Of a stretch of 64,000 nucleotides of DNA, positions 62,789 to 64,000 are shown in pieces. The notes under the pieces were generated by a model. That model worked only from the letters and a program-made list of their open reading frames with translations, had not been told where the DNA came from and ran no database searches. The position numbers were made by a program, and so were the translations under genes. Every line of letters begins with the position of its first letter. Positions within the stretch are counted from its first letter, which is position 1. Source of the DNA: Flavobacteriales bacterium (GTDB taxonomy: Bacteria > Bacteroidota > Bacteroidia > Flavobacteriales > Flavobacteriaceae); the NCBI GenBank assembly GCA_020635875.1, contig JACJYY010000002.1:248001-312000 (forward strand), written 5' to 3'.

Positions 62789-63448
62789 ATGGAAATAATC
62801 GTAGCTGATCAATCGCATGAAAAATTCGCTACTATCATTTGCGAAACAATCGAAGAATCTGCCAAAATAAGAGGGACTGGTATTGCCAAAAGAACTCCTG
62901 AATACATTATATCAAAAATTCAAAGTGGTCATGCTGTAATCGCTGTCGAAAACGACAAGTTTGCAGGATTCTGCTACATTGAAGCTTGGAGTCACGGTAA
63001 ATATGTTGCCAATTCTGGTCTGATTGTTCATCCTGATTTCAGAAATTTAGGTCTTGCCAAACAAATCAAAAGAGTCATTTTTGACCATTGCCGCAAGATG
63101 TATCCAGAAGCTAAAGTCTTTGGCATTACAACAGGATTGGCTGTGATGAAAATCAACTATGAACTGGGATACAGACCTGTCACTTTTTCTGAATTGACGG
63201 ACGACCCAACATTTTGGAACGGTTGTAAAACGTGCAAAAACTTTGACGTTTTAACACGTACCGATCGAAAAATGTGTTTGTGTACTGGAATGTTGTATGA
63301 CCCTGTAGAAAAGGAAATGCTAAAAAAAGCAAACAATCCAGATAGTGAAATTAAAACTGACGAGATTAAAGAAAGAAAACCTTTTAATATGAAGGTGCTT
63401 CAAAGACTCAAAAAAATTAAACAAGCATTATTCTTGAAAAAGAAGTAA
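62789..63448 (+). CDS. GNAT family N-acetyltransferase with Cys-rich tail
   Basis: The 219 residues consist of a GNAT fold (motif A at VHPDFRNLGLAKQIKRVIFDHCRK) and a cysteine-rich segment GCKTCKNFDVLTRTDRKMCLC near residue 150, followed by a basic tail. This kind of GNAT with the Cys cluster is, to my recollection, often found ahead of arginine synthesis genes in Bacteroidota and may be N-acetylglutamate-related; here the next gene is an FkbH-like gene instead. It is preceded by the structured leader. The substrate is unproven. Confidence 0.85.
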   Translation: MEIIVADQSHEKFATIICETIEESAKIRGTGIAKRTPEYIISKIQSGHAVIAVENDKFAGFCYIEAWSHGKYVANSGLIVHPDFRNLGLAKQIKRVIFDHCRKMYPEAKVFGITTGLAVMKINYELGYRPVTFSELTDDPTFWNGCKTCKNFDVLTRTDRKMCLCTGMLYDPVEKEMLKKANNPDSEIKTDEIKERKPFNMKVLQRLKKIKQALFLKKK

Positions 63449-63471
63449 ATTAAGCTCCTGAAGTTTACACC

Positions 63472-64000
63472 ATGAAGAATTTTTCTCAACTCAAAAAAAA
63501 TTTAAACCAAGTCTTTTCTGAATTACCAGAAGTGAAGGCAGCTGTGTTAGGAGATTCGGCTACACAGTTTTTATGTCAGGCAATCAAAGGACAAGGTTAC
63601 GAGCAAAAACTTAATATAACCATTTGGGAAGCTGATTTTGATCAAATCGACCGTCAGATTTTAGACCCGACATCTGATCTTTACTCATTTGAGCCAGAGG
63701 TTATTGTTATTTTTCAGTCTACCCACAAATTGTTGGGGAAATTCAACAAAAAGAACCCTTCTGAACAAAGTAATCTGGCCGCAACGGTATTAGAAAACAC
63801 TGCGCATTTAGTAAGTGCTATTAAAGCTAAGTGTAATGCTAAAATTGTTCACTATAATTTCAATGAAATAGACGATACTGTTTTTGGAAATTTCTCAACA
63901 AAGACGGTCTCTTCATTCCTTTATCAGGTAAGGAAATTGAATTTAGGGTTGATGGATTATGCTATGAGTGAAAGCTCATTTTACATCTGTGACCTTTCTT
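63472..64000 (+). CDS. FkbH-like / HAD-IIIC protein, N-terminal part (cut by window edge)
   Basis: An ATG at 63472, 23 bases after the GNAT stop, opens a frame that runs off the right edge (176 codons). It begins MKNFSQLKKNLNQVFSELPE, with VKAAVLGDSATQFLCQAIKG and DQIDRQILDPTSDLYSFEPEVIVIF. This is the N-terminal domain typical of FkbH-like proteins, which load glycerate-type acyl units onto carrier proteins. The HAD part would lie outside the window. It is probably co-transcribed with the GNAT gene and controlled by the same leader. Confidence 0.72.
   Translation, partial: MKNFSQLKKNLNQVFSELPEVKAAVLGDSATQFLCQAIKGQGYEQKLNITIWEADFDQIDRQILDPTSDLYSFEPEVIVIFQSTHKLLGKFNKKNPSEQSNLAATVLENTAHLVSAIKAKCNAKIVHYNFNEIDDTVFGNFSTKTVSSFLYQVRKLNLGLMDYAMSESSFYICDLS

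Noticed and set aside
1..64000. CRISPR arrays, prophage, restriction-modification or toxin-antitoxin systems
   Set aside because: I saw no regularly spaced repeats, cas-like, phage structural or defence genes. The only mobile element is the IS at 14.5-16.2 kb.

Overview
The window looks like a stretch of chromosome from a marine-type member of the Bacteroidota, most likely Flavobacteriaceae. The evidence is AT-rich DNA, promoters of the Bacteroidota form (-7 element TAnnTTTG a short way upstream of many starts), few Shine-Dalgarno sequences, gliding and type IX secretion (T9SS) genes (gldJ, gldK, gldL, gldM, gldN, porU), secreted proteins with T9SS C-terminal sorting domains, and an NhaD-type Na+/H+ antiporter.

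Layout. 1-5.4 kb: porU (cut by the left edge) diverges from gldJ, followed by murF. 6.8-13.2 kb: a leftward sulfate-assimilation operon (cysH, cysD, cysN, a sulfite reductase with a HEPN-like tail, a ferredoxin reductase and a 2Fe-2S ferredoxin), divergent from an Rrf2 regulator whose promoter overlaps an inverted repeat. 13.7-16.6 kb: aroQ, a DciA-like DUF721 gene, an IS1634-like insertion sequence bounded by a 181-bp direct repeat of the end of that gene, and tRNA-Val. 16.6-21.2 kb: leftward nhaD-exbB-exbD-tonB-folC. 21.4-24.9 kb: a tRNA-like remnant, an ABC-F ATPase, a DUF983 protein and an FAD oxidoreductase. 24.9-30.9 kb: leftward gldK-gldL-gldM-gldN preceded by an arginase-fold protein that has lost metal ligands. 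30.9-33.4 kb: topA. 33.6-37.4 kb: purK, purE and an M3 peptidase. 37.4-49.8 kb: mostly envelope and ion-transport genes (ClC, SulP, two MscS-type channels, small lipoprotein and membrane proteins) and a secreted metallopeptidase. 49.8-53.5 kb: a tandem pair of large T9SS type-B cargo proteins. 53.5-62.5 kb: uvrB, a DUF1456 protein, a leftward tilS-msrBA-dsbD group, an AIM24-family protein and pabB. 62.6-64 kb: a structured leader RNA, a GNAT acetyltransferase and the start of an FkbH-like gene cut by the right edge.

How the genes work together. GldK/L/M/N form the trans-envelope ring and motor of the T9SS. GldJ stabilises it, and PorU cleaves sorting domains at the surface. The metallopeptidase at 45 kb and the tandem pair at 50-53 kb are likely clients. 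The sulfur operon encodes sulfate activation (CysDN), APS reduction (CysH) and sulfite reduction with its own electron chain (reductase to ferredoxin to hemoprotein). DsbD and the lipoprotein MsrB-MsrA form a probable periplasmic methionine-repair pair.

The observations most worth following up are: (i) the multi-stem leader RNA at 62.6-62.8 kb with mutually exclusive pairings; (ii) an 18-bp perfect palindrome across the overlapping stop codons of two convergent genes, which makes both proteins end in the same residues; (iii) the 181-bp direct repeat around the IS, whose two copies differ almost only at silent sites; (iv) the pseudo-arginase next to gldKLMN.
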